In this document: positions 36,347 through 52,700 of the stretch, in pieces
Position numbering within the stretch: the stretch's first letter is position 1
How the letters are laid out: every line of letters starts with the position of its first letter
From: Trichuris trichiura
Lineage: Eukaryota; Nematoda; Enoplea; Trichinellida; Trichuridae
Assembly: GCA_037903355.1 (NCBI GenBank)
Contig: JBAJFE010000021.1
Location: 1 to 64,000, forward strand
DNA length: 64,000 nt
Reading direction: 5' to 3'
Position numbers and translations under genes: made by a program
Notes under the pieces: model-generated
Told to the model about the DNA's origin: nothing
Databases searched by the model: none
What the model saw: only the letters and a program-made list of their open reading frames with translations

Positions 36347-39300
36347 CTGCCATTTCTTTAAAAAAATTAATTTTTATTGATGTCAACCAGAGCTTAAGTA
36401 CTAACTTAAGCTTACGCGGCTTAAGCACACTGCGACCACAGAGGCCAGTGAACAACAGCGACTTAAATTTACACGGATTGTACCTGCATTCTGATGCATT
36501 CTCCGATAGTATCCCGCGTATTCGAGCGACTGCTGGTCCCTAGTCATCCGGATACAAGGGATTCGACTGCATTTTACGCAAAATAAACGTGTGCGCTATT
36601 GCCAGTGAGCTCAGCGAACTTTTAGGACATGCGTAATGCCCGCTAGGCATGAGATTTGATATTATTTTAAAATATTAAAGAGACATGCATCCCATAGAGT
36701 CAATAAAAGACTAGCCATGTGGCCAGCTTGCACACCAGTCCAGATTAGTTGAATTAAAAGCTCATAAACGGAATTGGAAGGAAAAAAACTTTACTTCACT
36801 CGCAAATGCGCAGTTCAACGATTGATTTTCCCCCGCCATTGCGATATACAGATTTTTAGCTGGACAATTTTTTAATGGTACCTGCATTCAGGTGTTCTGT
36901 AAAACAAAAACTGCTCGCTTCGAAAAGCCGTCTGGCAGGTCCATTATGGACGTTAGCTATCTGTTAATTTGATAGTCGTAGTTAAAAAATTTGTTAAAGG
37001 TCACTTACTCCCGAAAAAAAGCAGTGACAAGACAAAAAGCGCGAAACTGGGAATTGTATTTCATCGTCAGAATTGCGTCAATAAATATTCGTTGAAATAC
37101 ACAACAAGTACGAATTTTCAAATGCCTAAAAAAGCTGAGGTTGATCACGTGATAAACAGCGGTCTAGCAGATGTAAAATCGTATTGAAACGCGTTGCCGC
37201 AGAAATCTTTTGTCCGTCAAAACGATAAGCTTAGCGCGCCATAACAATGCCTCTTTTTGCTGAATAAGTTGTGGTTCGCCTGAGACAGAAAAATATAAAA
37301 AATTACTCGGACCATACCGATGAGGCTACAAAATTGCGAACCGCCATTGACTGACATGCATTTGGCAAAAATGAAGCCTTGCTTTCAGATTTGACAAATA
37401 GGAAAGATAACAACAACATATTAAAGCGCAAGACAAGATTTATTGCCTCGCCATTGTGGACTAATGTCCTGCCAAGTACAAAGAATGGGGCCTATATTGC
37501 ATATGTTGGCGCAACAACCTGAGAAATTACATTTTCTACGTCATTACACTCGTTTTCGATAAAGCGAATATCCGCAGCTCCCAATAAAGCAGGCAAACCA
37601 GAGTTTTTTTATCTTCCTTTTTTCTTCATTACCATTTCTTCTTGAACGTCCACATTTGAAATTTTCTTTCAGTGATTACGCAACGTATTGAATGAAAAAA
37701 ATCTATGCCGTAATATCCTAACAATCGGACGCCTATTATTTTGAACTCAATGAATGATTTGCCACGTTTTCGCTTAGTAGACTTCCGTTGCCGATAGACC
37801 GCATTCCATTGTGGTCTTTACAAGAGCGATTCTTAAAGGCATTTTGCTTACGTTTTCTTTTTTGTTTGTCCAGCCGTTGTCAATAACCGTTTCCTTTTAG
37901 CGACATCGCTTTCCCTAAAGTGACGATCAGCAAGGCTCGTTGTAGTTTTAAACAACTTTCGATTCGATTCGGATAGTGTTAATTACGTTCGCTTAAGATG
38001 AACTAGACCTCTAAATACTGAATAATTTCAAGCGCGATGAACGATGTCCCAGCTGTTGCAGTTCAATGAAGCGTGATCGATTCAATGAGGTGTGCATTAT
38101 ACGTTTTCTCGATTTGAACGACGCTAAGCTACAAGCGCTAGTGAGCACCGGAAATGTGGGCAACAATCACAACGTTGCTTAGTTTAGCTGTTTATGCCAA
38201 CAGTTGAAAGCCGTATAGCATTTGGAAAACAATAAAATAAACAACACAGTAATTGATGCTCAGGTTCAATGCTTAAAATTTAAGTTTTAAACTAACCTTT
38301 AAAGCAAAACAAGCCTATGCTAAACGAGACTATTAGCCACGCGGAAGTTCTACAATCAATAAGCACTTTACGTCGGTTTTGAATTATTTCGTCGCAAAAA
38401 ACGACGCATCTAAGGGCAAATACGGTAGAGCTTTTGCGAGCGCATGAAAAGCGACCTCAGATTTTAGCTTTGAAAAACTCAGCCCGTCGCCTGGTCCGTT
38501 TGGACGGATCGAAAGTGGAAATCAATGTTTTCTTCCTACAGTGTGCATCCTGCAAGGGAGCAGCCGCGGTTGAAATGGCGAGGAAGTTAAATTGCCGTGA
38601 ATACTGTCCGCTTGAAGTTGACAATTCAAATTTCAATAAGGCCAAACCGCCCGAATCGATCGCTCAATTAAGCACAATTTCTCGAGGCAAAAGAATTGAA
38701 AATTTTAAAAGTGAACTATTACTTCGCGGCGAAACAAACGCCCTCGCCCAAATTCGATCATAAACTACTTCAACTTTTTACGAGCTAACGCGCCAATAAT
38801 GGTAGCATTAGTTGCGCGAAGGTAACGTCGCAAATTGCACATCGTTCATAAATGCATAGCGTTTACGTTCAAACGATCGAAATCATAAATAACCGATTGG
38901 ATTCCTAAAGTCACTTTCCATTTTTCCTTCCCCTCCGCGCGTCCAGCATTCAGTACACTCTTTGCTGTTTGGTCCGCGGGAAGCATTTAATTTAAATATT
39001 ATATTATTACTGCGCGCGTTGAGAAGTTACCTTTTTTTCTTTTATTGAAGCGCTTCGAATGTCGCAACAATGGCTACAACCACTTCCGTTCGATCAAACA
39101 GGCGTTTTTAGGGCAAAAGCTAAAATACAAAGGTTAAAGTTGCATTAATAATTCAAAAAAGGAATGAATTCTCAACGATTCAACCTTATTTGCAATGAAA
39201 ATGAAATCTGTCCACTTCACACAGCTTTCACAACTCTTAACCGTAAGGAAATTGAATTCGGGCAACGTTCGCCCAAGCCGCTGTTGAATGCAACTGTCGC

Positions 39301-39876
39301 TCTATTTTGTCATTATCGAAATCGATAGCATTGCGCTCACTGTTGGATGCTTACAACCGGTTTTCCACCTTTTCGTTCAAAGAAAGCAATTTTGTTCTGG
39401 TCAAGGCAACATTTGAATATGCAGAAAAAGGCGCCAGCGGGATGACCACTTCAGTTGGCTCTTCTTACACTTCCTCTTCGCCTGATCGAGTAAAGTACGA
39501 AGTCAACAAGTAAACAGCAAAAAGTTGTGCTGCGGCCATCGGTTGATTGAATTAGCCATCCATCGACTTCGTTATCCCGTACACTTCCCTACCCGTTAGG
39601 ATCAGATTAGTTTTGTTCAAGGAAAAATATGCAAAAATATGCATTTGCTTTTCAACAATGCCGACAGCAGCACAAGTTTAACGAAGCGATGCCATTGAAA
39701 AAATAAATAATAACAATCGTAATCACAATAATAATAAGAAGAAGAAAAAATTCAAAAAGAAAATCACTGAACACGAAGTGCGAACTGAAAGGCGAACACT
39801 TGCCTACGTGTGCATAAGGTGAGAATGAAAAAAGGAGGTACTGCGGTCTAATTGGACGTCGGACAAAACATGCGCT
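36347..39876. other. Intergenic, one unsupported frame
   Basis: A small palindrome (GAGCTTAAG then CTTAAGCTT) lies at about 36390-36412. The 109-codon frame at 38434-38763 (with VEINVFFLQCASCKGAAAVE) starts at TTG and has no recognisable domain; it could be an exon or chance. The rest shows nothing I can support. Confidence 0.4.
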
Positions 39877-42800
39877 CTATGGATCCCCACCCGACGGGGC
39901 TTCCGAGGATAATTGGGACGTCGATTGCGGTGGACCATTTTGTTCGGCCACCGCTTTTGAGCCATGCATTTGATCAAAGTGCGTTTTTAATTCCATCGTG
40001 CTGGCCACCTCCTCGCCGCAGTGACAGCACTGGAATCGCTTTCCTTCGCTTCTAGCCACCGTTGGGGCAGCCGCAACTGCCACTGTCGTTGAGGCCGCCG
40101 TCGAGTTGCTGCCATTGCCGTTGTCCACATTGTTGATACTTCCAATGACTACCTTGTGATCGTCAATCACTATGCCGTGCATTTTGAGCATATGCGTTCG
40201 CAGGAAGTACTTGTTGCATAGCTCCTTTTTGCATATTTCGCAAAAGTTCTTCACGCCGCTACTGCTCGAGCTGCTACTGGCCGACCTACCCAGCCGTTCC
40301 CTTGACGAGCCCGTCTTAACCGAAAGGCCTCCCACATCCGGAGGGTCAATACCGTGCACATTTTTTAGGTGAAAACGCAGAAAATATCGACTGGCAATTT
40401 CCCTGTTGCATATTTCGCACAGTACGCTTTCGTTGTCCAATTCTTGTCCATAGGCGCCAGCAACGGGCAGCACATGACCCATGGGAGTCACTGGAATCCT
40501 TGCCGACCCACCAAGCGGAACGTAAGGCGACAGGACGGAACTGTCGAAGCTTCCATGATCGCGATAACGATGAGCTATTAGAGCAAAGAAGCTTGGAAAC
40601 GATTTGACGCATAGGTTGCAGGACAAAATATTGCCGCCTCCAGTTGCTCCTTCCTTGCCTAACGAAACGGCAGCCCATGAAGCGGCCATCTGCGAAGCTT
40701 TGCCGGCATTTTGGTTAGCTTGCATTAATCCTTCGTTGCCCAACTCCGAGCCCACTTCCGCCTTTCTACTTTGCTTTGCCAAAGGAGGGAAGAGGTCGCT
40801 GTCAGCGACGGCAGTCGTCTCCAATTCGCAGCCCGACGACGGACTAGCGCATCCATTCGACGTGGGTGGCGCTGCTGCTAGTGGCACATCTCCCGAGCAA
40901 GGCTGCTTGACTGGCGTTCGCTGCTTGGTCTGCGGCGAGAGATGATCGTCCGTGGATATCCCGTGCATATTGAGCTTGTGTGTTCGCAGAAAGTACTTAT
41001 TGCAAAATTCCTTTTGGCAAAGTTCGCAATAGGCGCCACCTCGGCCAATGCCCATCTCTTCAACGGATGACGTTTTGGCCGACAAGTCCAAAGCAACCAA
41101 CTGGCCATTACTTGCATGGACAGCACCCTGCTGAAGTAGGGCGCTAGCTGCCAAAGCGGCGGTCAGTTCGGCATTATACATGGACGATTGACCGATGACG
41201 CTGCTCGTGGGCGAATGGGCAGCCAACAAATGACTTTGGAGAAGAACGGTTAGTTGGCGGCATACAGGGCACGTCATATCGGACATCGATGGCATATAGG
41301 CACCCAAAGCAGCTGCTGTGATTGCCTGCTGCTGTTGACCGTAGGCAGTTTGTTGCTCCGTTGTTGCGGGTGCCGCCGACTGACCCATTGCTGCTTGATA
41401 CATGAAATTTTGTGCCAACAAGTTCGTCCAAGCCAATTGTTGTTGTTGCTGTTGATTCTGCTGAGCGGAAGACGTCATTCCTCCAACGTTTCCCAAAATG
41501 GCATCGTTACTACCAGCAGTAGCGGACGAATCGGCAGACAACAGAGCGCTGACGGTACGATGTTGGTGCTTCTTCCTTTTATGGGCGTCCAGATTTCTCT
41601 GAGCTCGAAAATGTCTTCGGCAAGAGTTGCAGCGAAAGACAGCGTCCGCACTTGGAGTCGATGGTACGTTGACCTGTTGCGGCTTTGTATCCTCTGCTCC
41701 TGTACCCGAGACCAACTGCAGTGCCGACGATGGGGAAGAAGAGGTGGACGATGCGGAGGACGTATCTCGCATGGGTCCTTTGCTTGACCATACGTCTTGT
41801 GCTTGCATGGCAGGATCGTTGGCTCGCATGTCAGGTGCATGTTGTTGAACCATATGCAAATATAGGTGCTCAGCCGAAGACAATTGGAGGGCGCAATAAA
41901 CGCAGACCAACGAGGCTACCGAATCGGCATACGCTTTTAAAAATTGGCTCGTCGGGTCGGATGAAATAACGTCAACGGACGATGACGATTCCGTTTGTTC
42001 GTTCCTTTCAGCAGCGATGACGTCTCGGTCAGGGCGCGTCTCCACCGATTCGTCCGGTTCTTCCAACTCTTCCTGTAAACAACGGAATACAACGTCTTTT
42101 CCACTCTCACTTTCTCTACATAAAAGGGAGGAGGAGAAGGAGGCACACACGAAGCAGCGGTGGCACCAGCGCGCGCTTGTTAATTAAGAAACGCGCCGTC
42201 GTTGATGGCCAACAAAAATGCGCGGATATCGTGTTGAAAAGTAATCACAAAATCGAAGTCCGCGTCCGATTGTCCTCGCAGGCGCATTATCTATTTATTC
42301 AATATTCATTTGGACGCGATCAATTTAAAATGCATGAAATTTGCAAAATCGGCCCTTCGATTCGAAACCGGAGAGCCCTCCTGGCGGAAGCTGATATCAG
42401 CGCGCCGTGAACTAGATAAGCCTATTGTTTTGTCCGCTTTCGAGAGGTTCGTCTTGGCGTTGAGCCAATTTTTGAAAATTTCAAACGCCCTCTGCCTCGA
42501 TTGACGAAGCTCCAAACTTGGGGGCAGCCAAAAAAAAAAGAATGACGGCGGCGATTCTTGAAAGCAACTCCTCTCGCGGCCGCCAACGACTCGCCGTCGA
42601 TCATTGCCTGTTGCACGCTGACGAAACGGGTTTGCATGGGCGTTTGAAATTTTTTTCGAACCAAAAAATAGAGGTAAATCGATCGCCTACGCTTTTGACT
42701 GGATTAAGCATGACCGATCGAAGAGCAAAGAGATGCAATGCATTGCATGCGAACGGGCGGAGGTCATCTAGAAATTTTCCATTGTCCAGTTGAGCGCCTG

Positions 42801-43370
42801 ACCGTCGTCATTAGCCTAAAAACTTGACCCCGCCATGACGCAACACGCGTACGGATCGTTCGACCAAGAAGACGACGGGTCAGCGACTGAACAAATAGAC
42901 CCTCAAGTCGGACGTCCACCTCCCGCCAGCGTATCTGATTCAATATTTGCCCGTGACGGACGGTGAAAGTTTTAAAAGCTTTCGCAAATAGAAGCGCAAA
43001 AACAGGCACCCCCCGCAACCAACCAACTAGCAATGTTACCTTTGCTTGCTTGCTGCTCCTGCTGCTGCAGCGAAGTTGAGACCAGCATTGCGTGCGCTTC
43101 GGCTAGATGCTTCCTTAGATAGGATGGATTGAGAAAAAGCATGTCGCAAACGTCGCATCGAACTGTAATGGTCATTGGCTCTGCTGATTCATCGGAATTT
43201 TCAAATTGCGTAGCATTTTCTTGGTCGGCGGACAGGTTACCATTGGCGGCATCCTGCCGTTCATCAGGGTTTGATTGGCATTGAGAAGAGGACAGCGACG
43301 ACGATAGGTTGTTCGACCCGTTGTTCATCCGGCCGTGGCTATTCTCCAGCGGTCGGCAGACGCTCAGCAT
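39877..43370 (-). CDS. Multi-C2H2 zinc-finger transcription factor
   Basis: Two exons (43370-43040 and 42113-39877) separated by a 926-bp intron give about 855 residues. Exon 1 carries one finger (RCDVCDMLFLNPSYLRKH, residues about 71-93). Exon 2 carries about eight more, including CVYCALQLSSAEHLYLH, FRCNSCRRHFRAQRNLDAH, LSCNLCVKSFPSFFALIAH and FQCCHCGEEVASTMELKTH. Three fingers are near copies with the signature CNKYFLRTHKLNMHGI, SRYFLRFHLKNVHGI and CNKYFLRTHMLKMHGI. Between them are long Ser-, Ala- and Gln-rich linkers. It is probably a nuclear DNA-binding regulator. I do not recognise a specific orthologue. The acceptor (TAGAG before AAAGTGAG) was chosen because it keeps frame; the start could lie further upstream, as the frame is open to 43439. 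Confidence 0.85.
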
Positions 43371-43913
43371 CGCTTCGTCGGTTGATCTTAAATGCAGGCT
43401 AGACAAACAAGCAACTATAGGAAGCTGATAAGCTTTCAAATTTCAATAAAACTGTACGATATGCAAATCTCAAAGTAGCTTTTTGTCACTCAGGGCGACT
43501 CGGCCAGCTGAACCGTGCAAAGACGAACCTACAAAGTGGGCCGCCGCGCGATGCGAGCAGCGAGGCTTTCTAGACGGTTTTTAAGAATGAAAACTTAATG
43601 TCCAAGAAGAATTGATACACTAAAAGTTGTGTGTGTGTGCCGTCGATTCGCCCCCTTGGAGAAAGCACGGCGAACAAAGTGCCTATTGATTTTGAGGAGC
43701 CGATCGTGCGGCCATCATTTCACTATTTTGCTCCACCGAACTGCAGCAGAATGCCGCTACGATATCCGTTTACTTACTGTCAGCGTACCCAAGGTGGCAC
43801 TTTTCCTTGGGCGTTCCTCTAGTAAGCGAGCAACTTTGGGCAACGGAGCGCCAGGTGGGCCAGCCAACTTTACGCAGAGAAGTGCCGTTCTCGCTACGGC
43901 TACGGCCGATGGG

Positions 43914-43938
43914 GAAACGAAACGAAACGAAACGAAAC
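43914..43938. repeat. Pentanucleotide tandem repeat (GAAAC)5
   Basis: Five perfect GAAAC units followed by a slightly altered one (GAAAAC). It is a simple repeat in the upstream region of the zinc-finger gene with no other visible role. Confidence 0.85.
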
Positions 43939-45016
43939 GAAAACGCAGCGGCGCGGGCAGGCCGCTGACCACCACTACGTCCGGCGCGATCGTTAAATGT
44001 CAACAAAAAATATTTCACCTCCGCTCGCAGCTGCCCCTCATCAAATGACTGGCCAATGGTCACTAATTTTGCCGGCTCGAGCCAATTAATTACCGAGCTA
44101 GCGGATTGTCCACACGCGACATCTGGCGTCAAAAAGTAGCCATACTTTGGCCCTTGGCCAGCTCGGCTGACCGGTTCGTCGGCGGCGCGACCCAACACAG
44201 GTCAATTCTAGCCGCCGATGCTTTTTAAAGGTGGCCGAATTCCGGTCTATGCCGATTATCTTCCGCGCAACTTGCCTCTCTCCTGCATAGCTGTATTGTG
44301 TTCACGCACCACGTTTGGGCCATTTTACCTACCGACAAGCGACCCCTGCCGGACCCTTTCTTTGCGCCAGCTGTCTCATGCAACAAAATTTCCCCCTACT
44401 CTTACTCTCCGCCTTAGCTATTCGTGGGTCATGTTGCTTTCCCATGGTCATTGGAAAGGCGGCCGGCCAACAATGGCCAGCGTGTAGTGACCACTTGCGT
44501 GGCACAATCCGGTTTTGAGTCGCTTTTCAACGCTGCAAGGTCGATCGACGCTAATTTGCGGGTGAATTTTCAAAAAAAGCAAAGAAAGAAATTTGGCGGA
44601 CCAACGGAGAAGCCAATATCGAATTGTAGGCACAATATCGCTAGCCTTGACACTGCTGACGTTTGCTACACGTCGCCTCGAAAAGAGAGTTGGCAATGTC
44701 CGGCAAGGGCCATTTCCTCCTCTGTCTGCTGACTAGCAAAGGGCACCTCTCAAGTTGAGACGACCTATTCGGATCGGTCAAGCCGGCCTGAACGATCGAA
44801 CGCGATTTAAGTTGATTTCTTTGATTATGCAATCGCAAACACAACCAAGTAATTAAGATAAGTGCAGCGAGTTTGAAGGACGACCAAACAATTCCAGCTG
44901 CCCCCGTCTCACGCAGTATCAAGCATGATGAAGACCGGAAGGCTCAAGAACGCGGTCTAACATGGCAATCAAGAATTCGTAGAGCCAAGACAGGTAGGTT
45001 ATACAAGAAAGCTTAC

Positions 45017-45177
45017 CGAAAGTGCATTCCAACGTCGATGGGAGCGTAGCAGTTTGTCAGCTTGTCGCCAATCTCGCGAATGGGCACGTATTCAACGGAC
45101 GGCCGGCAGCGATGCGGATTTCCACAGCGAAAGAACTGTTGCACGTAGATAAGGCTATCGAACGGCAAAAGCAACAT
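45017..45177 (-). CDS. Candidate first exon of an unidentified gene
   Basis: An ATG frame with a hydrophobic leader (MLLLPFDSLIYVQQFF) continues into CGNPHRCRPSVEYVPIREIG and ends DVGMHFR at a strong GTAAGC donor. A possible downstream exon (44922-44641, minus strand) has a transmembrane-like segment SFKLAALILITWLCLRL, but I could not establish an in-frame join. The codon pattern of the second half looks coding. No family recognised. Confidence 0.3.
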
Positions 45178-46931
45178 CGAACTGGCGCGAACTGTACGAC
45201 GGCAAAGAGAGCGTAAAAACCAAAAGTCTTTGTGCGCGTTGTTAAAGCGAACGAGCAGCTTTTCGCAATGCTCTCCAACAATAGCAAAGGCAAAAACAAG
45301 ACGCCTTCGGACGATCGCGGCCGCCGCCACTTGATTCCGATCATTCGGACAACCGTCTACTGGTTAGATATACGGTTAAAATTTGAAGACTAACTAACCT
45401 GAACATCAATTAAGCCTGTCAAATTCGACTTTGGAGGGTCCATAGGGCGTCGAAAAGCGAAATTCGACGAGCATTCTGGCTTTGGTGATACGCGCGGTCC
45501 CAATGGCTGCGTGTGCTAATTTATTCGAACGCTTCGGAAGCTGAAGCGCAAGTCGACGAGTAGAAAAATAATAAAAATGCACAAGGAGACAAAGACTTTG
45601 CCACTAAGCCATCGCCGCGCGCGCTGCAATTGTAGCAGTGCCGCAAACGTTCCGTCTGTTCTTCAACTTTTTACGCGCATTTGAAGCGGCCACCGAGTAG
45701 TTACGACTTACTGCGAAGCTGATACGTTAAGTAGAAGCGATGTAAAAACCTAACCTCTAAATGGATTACTTTAGAAGAGAACACAAGCAACTGCCGGCAA
45801 AACCACTATTTTCTCAACTAATCGAATTGAGCTATTTGAGCATTTAATTGTCGGCAGTGTCGATAGGATGTCCAAACGGCTGAAATTGACGGACAGTACC
45901 TTCTTACCTATGAACGTCGCTGCGACTACTCTCCACCGAATGGCTATTGATAAAGCGGCTATCTAGCATAAATGATTAGCAGGTACTTATTCACTTTTCA
46001 TTCGAAGTCTTCATACAGAAACTTTAACAACTTGTAATCGAGCGTACATTCACTACTGCCGATTGGTACAAGCAAGTTTCGAAAGCGTACTCAAGTTCTT
46101 ACCGTCCTTAAAAGCACGTATTGTTTGCGAAACTTGCCGCGCTAACTTCGAAGTTTCGTTTGCCGCCGCAATAAGCGTCTTTGGAAAACAAGTTGCGCGC
46201 CGACTAATGTCACATGGGAACATTCCACCGCGGTGAACTTACTGCGCCAACAATTGTTTTTAACGACCTCTGCACAATTCAAATATTCAAATTCTCATTA
46301 TCGGCGACTGCTCGCCGAACGTAAATGCTTCTTTAACTGGAACATTCACTCACATTTTACAGGTGCTCAACCGGCTGCAGTTCGCCCATCACTTGAAAAG
46401 TCGTTCTAGAAGCAACGTCGTAAATGAATCACCGAACGTGCTAAAGGACAAAATTTGGAATAATGATACTAACTTTGGATTGACGCCCAAAAAATTAAAC
46501 AGCAACGTTTATTGTGACGTGGCACTGCGCAAGATGAATTAACTACGATTCAGATTATCGCCTGCAAATAAACAAAAAAAAACACATCACTATGCCGACC
46601 GCGCGCGACATTCGCTGATTCACTTCGAAGAGAGCATTCGTTGCCAAACTCATCATTTACTGCGTCAGGTATCAACAGCCGTTTGTCAACTAAACACAAT
46701 GAAGATGTTAAAAAAGTTTTGCCTAAAGGTCACGTCATCAAGAACAGTCCGATCGAGTTCTTTTCGATGTGGGAAGTGGCATAGCACCCACCTTGCCAAG
46801 CGGAGACGAATTACCGCTAATGATGATATAGAAAACAATAACAAAACCAAACCCGTAGTAACCTTCAGTTTCAAAACTTTAAAACTGGCGTGTGTTAGAA
46901 GAGTGGCGACTGCTGAAATGCCCTCGGCTAG

Positions 46932-49792
<2,861 letters not shown>

Positions 49793-52700
49793 ATGCAGCG
49801 GTACAATGTTCGTTGCATAGGAGGAAATAGGCTAATTCGAAGTCCCCCTTGTTTTCTGGAGAACGGACAGTGCGTTTACGCCTTGCGGAATGATCTGTAA
49901 AGTTATCAGTTTTTCGTATAAGGTTGTTGGCTTGTTGCGTGCGCTCCACTGCCGTTCTGTACAGCGCGCACACTGGCGAAATATGCGGCGAATTGCGGCA
50001 TGGCACCGAAGAAGTCACTTTTCTCCACTACGTAAAAGGAAGACACGTTGGTGGGAACGTAAGTCGATTTTCACAGTAGCCTTATTTTGCAATTAATTGG
50101 CAACTTTTAGTTGATCACTGCGACTAATGCAGGAAACATCCGGCTTTGGAATACAAAAGAAGCGCTTTTGGTGGACGTAAGTTTCACCGTAATTTAAGAT
50201 GTAACCGTTGGCGTAAATGGCAGCCAGAAAGTTGACGAAAAGGCAATCACGATCAGTTATGCCTATTGAACAATGTTTAGACTTGGAAATTGGAGTACAA
50301 ACCAGTTGGTTTCCATATTGTCAGTACAAAACCACTTGTCGGATATTTTGTTTTGGAAAGGAATCCGGAAGGTAACTTTTCTCTGAGCGTTCAAACTCCA
50401 ACAGTTAGTTTCTTTTCTCAGTTTGCAATCTATACCGGATCGTATTGAATCCAGGTGGTTACTTCGACCGGGCAGTCGTTGCGCAACACGTTCCGCGGGA
50501 TTTGAAGCGGTTTTGCTTTGCTCATAGGGTGAAATACTTGTCTTGGAGCAGTGGTCATTTCAACGTTTGAAATAATTGGTTTTAGAATAACTGTTTCGCC
50601 TACATAACACAAAAGAGTTTGTCCGTATGCAGTCTGACCGACGGGAGCTCACAAGTCAAGTAATAATACCTTTTGCAAACAATGCACTAGTTCATGTAGT
50701 CAGCGTCAAACGAGAAATGAGGACGCTGCCATACTTTAAAATAGAACTTTGTAACGTTTCCACGATTAATCCCGAATTTATCTTTCAGACATCCCTACAA
50801 GGATGCTATAAATTTGTTATGCATTGCTGGTCACCCAAATCAACCCGTAGTTACTACAGGAGATGTCAACGGTGTAATCTTAATATGGTTAGTAGCTGTT
50901 AAAATTCACATCTTCAATCAAGAGTTTCCTCTCCAGGAACAACTTGTGCCAAAGGAATCCAGTTAGGACGGTATGTCACTGGCATTCAATGCCCATTGGT
51001 CATCTTGCATTTAACCAAAATGGTATTACTGAATGATAACTACGCTCTTTGCGCATTTTCTTTGCGGTAACAATTTTCATCCTTTGTACAGGCTCAGCAT
51101 TGTACTCCGGCGGACAAGAAAGGGTTCTTGTTAAATGGAACCTGCGCAACCCGGATCCGACCGAGGGAAGAGATTATTTGCCAAGAATTGGCGGTAGTAT
51201 CCGTTGGATTTTCATATCCGACGAATCCGAAATGACAGCTGTCAGTTTAGACGATAACTGTAAGTTTAACTGCGTTTCTTATTGAAAGCATACGGCATTG
51301 CGTCATTTTGCAGCAATACAACTAGTAACGACTATGCTGAAGATTGTCCAATCAATTCAGGGCATCGCCCTTCGTCCGACAAGCTGCGTAGAGCAGGATG
51401 GTGCATTAACTCCGTTGCCCGCCGGACTGACCTTGGACATCACCGGCTTAAGCAAATCTCTGCAGCCTCCGGTTTTAATTTTTAACGGGAGACCCGGAGA
51501 ACTTCAATTTTACTCTTTGGCTACAAACAGTGTGGTGTTCAACGTTAGTTATCTGTTCGTACGAAAAGCTAACATGGTCACTTGGCGGTTCTTTTTCTCT
51601 TCAGCTCGACATAACTGGCAAAATGCTTCTGCCGGTGGAACGCGAGAAAGAGGTCCATTCCGTCGATGTTTCGGCCATTGCAGTTGCCGACCAATGGATG
51701 GTCACTGTCGAAGAGCGTCAAGGCGATATTGCTAATACGGATAGGAAATTGAAATTTTGGAAGTACAACAGAGATACCGTAAAGTGAGTTAACGTAATTT
51801 TCAGGTTACTTCAAAATGAGTCGCCACTTTTTCAAGCTTCGATCTGGATACGTGCGTTGAATATTTGCCCGGAACGGTCATCAGCTCGATCCGATTCGTC
51901 AACGGGTTAACGTTCGACAATAATCCAAAAAAGACATATTTGGCACTTGCTACAACTTGTCTGGATGGTCGAGTGAATTTTTGGACCCAAACGGAGGAAA
52001 ATAACGACAACGACGACGAGATGAAACAGCTCGAAGGCGCATGGCGTTGTCGAACCACTTTAACCTTTAGAGAATTGCCCGCCAGTTTTGTAACCAATAG
52101 CGAATCGTTGTCCATGGTTGCGATCGCTTTTGGTGGCACAATCACTCTTTGGAGTTCAAATGATCTCGTCTTCCGCCGATCGATGAATGTATGCGATAGT
52201 TCCGTCGCGGTGAGGTATAATACTTGCCTATTTATTGCCACTTTCTTTTAAGCAACCACGCTGGTTTTTTAAAACTTTTTTTGCTGTATTTATCTTTACA
52301 ACATTACATAACGCGTGTATTCTCATTTCTACTAAAGTTTCTTCCAAGTAAGTCAAAAGCTTAATTTTATAGTAATTATTTTTCCAACAGACGTATTCTT
52401 TCTAACTTACGAATTTTGCATATTAGTAACAGTATCAAATAGGCCAAAGCGTTACCCTTGCCTGCCCTTAGCGCGTAATCACTCTGCGTTTTGAAATTCC
52501 AATTTCAAACTTTGCAACTTTTGGAATGTACGTTGAAGAAGAATGATTGGCGTTTACACTACGTCAGTTTTATTTCAGGCAATTAGAGTTCGCTCTGGAA
52601 GAAGACCTACTGTTGGCTATGTCGACTTGCGCGCTTACGGCCTGGAGCGTCCGCCACCTTAATCGCGTATGGACGGTGAAGATGAGTTTCGTAAATATCT

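Larger units (their letters stand above)
43371..46931. other. GC-richer intergenic region upstream of the zinc-finger gene
   Basis: Holds the presumed promoter of the zinc-finger gene, a (TG)6 run at about 43628-43639, the GAAAC pentamer array listed separately and one candidate exon at 45017-45177. Long opposing frames here (43629-44198, 44218-44732) overlap each other on both strands and look like by-products of higher GC rather than genes. Confidence 0.4.

Noticed and set aside
38434..38763. 109-codon frame with several cysteines
   Set aside because: TTG start, spacing fits no zinc-binding motif I know, and no flanking exons were found.
41254..41787. 177-codon + strand frame opposite the zinc-finger exon
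   Set aside because: Antisense shadow of Gln/Ser/Ala-rich coding sequence.
43629..44198. Long overlapping frames on both strands near the GAAAC repeat
   Set aside because: They overlap each other in opposite directions in GC-richer DNA and show no domain, signal or splice evidence.
50565..50585. 21-nt intron in WDR75 suggested by GTTTGA...TTTTAG
   Set aside because: Too short to splice. A GTGAAA donor at 50529 gives a 57-bp intron, keeps frame and fits the family alignment better.
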